A DNA stretch of 64,000 bases, taken from NCBI GenBank assembly GCA_000349905.1, contig KB722741.1, positions 523,979 to 587,978 of the forward strand, in the 5' to 3' direction. Position numbers and translations under genes: made by a program. Shown here piece by piece: positions 62,381 to 64,000 of this stretch (position 1 is its first letter; every line of letters begins with the position of its first letter). Below the pieces are notes generated by a model. That model saw only the letters and a program-made list of their open reading frames with translations. It ran no database searches and was not told the origin of the DNA. The DNA comes from Volvariella volvacea V23 (taxonomy: Eukaryota; Basidiomycota; Agaricomycetes; Agaricales; Pluteaceae).

Positions 62381-63511
62381 TGACTGGAGAAGGGGGTTGG
62401 GGGGTTGGTGCCAGGCTTTCAAGCCCTCTGCAGCTGATAGAGATGGTATACCCGCACCAAGTTGGAGGGATTCCATCTTGCCTTCAGTTGTTTCCTTATT
62501 TGCGTCCACATGCTTTTTTCATTATTAACATTTCCCCTTTCCTTTGAGACTTTGAGCATGTTCATTGGTATATTACAGTTACAATTACATTTGGATAAAG
62601 CTTTGTGATGATGTATTCTAGGACTTGAGAGATCTGGGTTATTTGATGCATTTTAACTGTAGGATTCTGGTCTGTGGTGGAATGCACTGGCATTTGCTTG
62701 AATAGTTCCGGTAGATTCTATTTTTAACAGCTTCATCGCAAGGGTTTAAGATGCTGGTAAAAGGAGGTTGAAGCGATGCCACAGGCCACGAAAGCTGCGG
62801 GAGGGGCTTAGCTTTGGAACGCAAAACGGCGCTCAGATGATGAGCTGGCGGGTCATTCGCATTGTCTATTGTTGGAAAATCGGAACAAAGCGAGGGAATC
62901 ACCGGTACTTGTCAGTGTTACTGATTGAACGAGGGTAATTGTAGAACAAAGCACCACACTGGTAATAGTTGGGATATGTCACTCGACAACACTGGTGACG
63001 ATACCACCAGAACCGCTCGCAGAAACATGTATGCCCTGGAATATGGAAGTTGAGCTCTCCACAGTTGAAAGTGTCGTATCTACTTCAGTGGAGCTAGAGG
63101 TGCGTGCCTGAGATCCAGGGGATATGGTAGAAGGTTGAAAAGGACTGAACGCGTTGTTACGATGAACGGCGGGGCAGGCTACGGTAGGTCGGAGAGACAC
63201 TAACAATCGTCCGGATTAGATGGAACTGCAGTAACCATTTAGTGTCGCTTATTGGGCAGGTCCCAAAAATAATCGTGACTTGTGTGGCCTTACAGCCAAC
63301 TTAGGGCTTTGAGGGCCTAATTATATGTGGCCAAACTCAATCGTGTATGGTAAAATGGAGTCATGATACTAAGTGGCGAAGGTCTGCATTTCTAAATCCA
63401 GAGTCTATGCAAACACCACGTCCAACTTGAAGTACAGCCAGAGAAATTGCTGACAGGAAAGAGAAAAGCCCAAAAATATTTGATTCACAAGGTTGCTAAT
63501 GCTTCATTCAT
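62381..63511. other. Intergenic, converging 3' ends
   Basis: Between the convergent 3' ends of spt7 and a second PEF gene. The last 110 bases resemble the 3' flank of the first PEF gene (shared AACTTGAA..GTACAG, AGAGAAATTGCTGA and TTGATTC blocks), so the 3' UTR was copied with the gene. Nothing else seen. Confidence 0.45.
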
Positions 63512-64000
63512 TCATGGCAAGGACAAGTTTGTCGTCATGAAACTCTCATAGGTGAGAGTAACAGATCCAGTGCCGCCTTCGTCCAAGCGCTGGAAGGTTT
63601 CCACAAGCTGCTTGATGACGACGCATGCCCGCACGAAACGATCAAAGTTGATCCCAGAAGGAGCATCCGGTCGTTGTCTAGAACCATCGGATAGACCTTT
63701 GATATCTAACCCCCACAAGGGGGGTGGCACGTTCGTTAACGTCGTGCTCTATATTCGAACAAGGGGTGTCGCTCGCTGGCTTCGATCACTCACCGTATTT
63801 CCTTTGCACGAGTTCGATGATGTGAGGAGGAAGATTGAAACCGAGTTGACTTAAGGCGGTTTGAAGTTCGCTACGGTCGATGGAGCCGGAACCGTCGCGG
63901 TCAAAGTGGCGGAAGATTCCTTGCCAATCCTAGAATAGCCAACGTGCGTGAAAGGGCGCTAAAGGAGTTGCGTAGTGGCTCACACGTACTTTGATATATT
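63512..64000 (-). CDS. Penta-EF-hand protein, second copy (3' part; 5' beyond window)
   Basis: Visible exons are 63929-63794 (DWQGIFRHFDRDGSGSIDRS to VQRKYG) and 63705-63512 (GLSDGSRQRPDAPSGINFDR to the stop). They match the corresponding exons of the PEF gene at 43077-44512, with conserved intron position and phase. EF3 is DRDGSGSIDRSE and the degenerate EF5 is DEGGTGSVTLTY. The insert after EF3 is shorter and differs (DIKGLSDGSRQ against DMKGGVAETPRG). The frame is open, so it is probably a working paralogue. EF1-2 and the Gly/Pro tail lie outside the window. Confidence 0.8.

Noticed and set aside
1..64000. CRISPR arrays, rRNA genes, bacterial operons or insertion sequences
   Set aside because: None seen; spliceosomal introns throughout and fungal orthologues make this a eukaryotic nuclear sequence.

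Overview
The window is nuclear DNA of a filamentous basidiomycete, most likely an agaricomycete (mushroom-forming fungus). Genes carry many 50-60 bp introns, all strong products have fungal orthologues, and the repeat content (copia-type gag, LTR-like and TIR-like sequence, fragments of NACHT genes) fits that group. Two 100-N assembly gaps lie at 19237-19336 and 36474-36573.

Left half (1-30.4 kb): five copies of an unusual gene family. Each joins a short Asn/His-rich N-terminal segment, a NACHT-type STAND P-loop NTPase and, with no linker, an HSPA12-type Hsp70 ATPase. A truncated copy (1-135) and a complete one (759-4334) are on the minus strand. A broken copy (16625 to the gap) and two complete ones (22180-25788, 26799-30362) are on the plus strand. 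I rebuilt the complete genes exon by exon: all have 14 exons with matching phases and give 968, 975 and 955 residues. Between the two arms sits a conserved F-BAR/SH3 cytokinesis gene (9155-13485). This array is the main candidate for an undescribed system. The architecture suggests an NLR-like sensor or switch whose usual C-terminal repeats are replaced by a chaperone-like ATPase.

Middle (30.8-43 kb): a Pff1-type vacuolar M28 metalloprotease and an intron-containing tRNA-Ala(AGC) are followed by AT-rich repeat-laden DNA. This holds a TIR element around the second gap, LTR-like blocks, a copia-type gag ORF without pol, and two fragments of an ordinary NACHT gene lying on either side of the insertions.

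Right half (43-64 kb): mostly single-copy housekeeping genes. In order they are a penta-EF-hand protein, an MFS sugar transporter, a four-RRM Nrd1-like RNA-binding protein, an unrecognised 1007-residue low-complexity protein, the SAGA subunit Spt7, and at the right edge the 3' part of a second penta-EF-hand gene.
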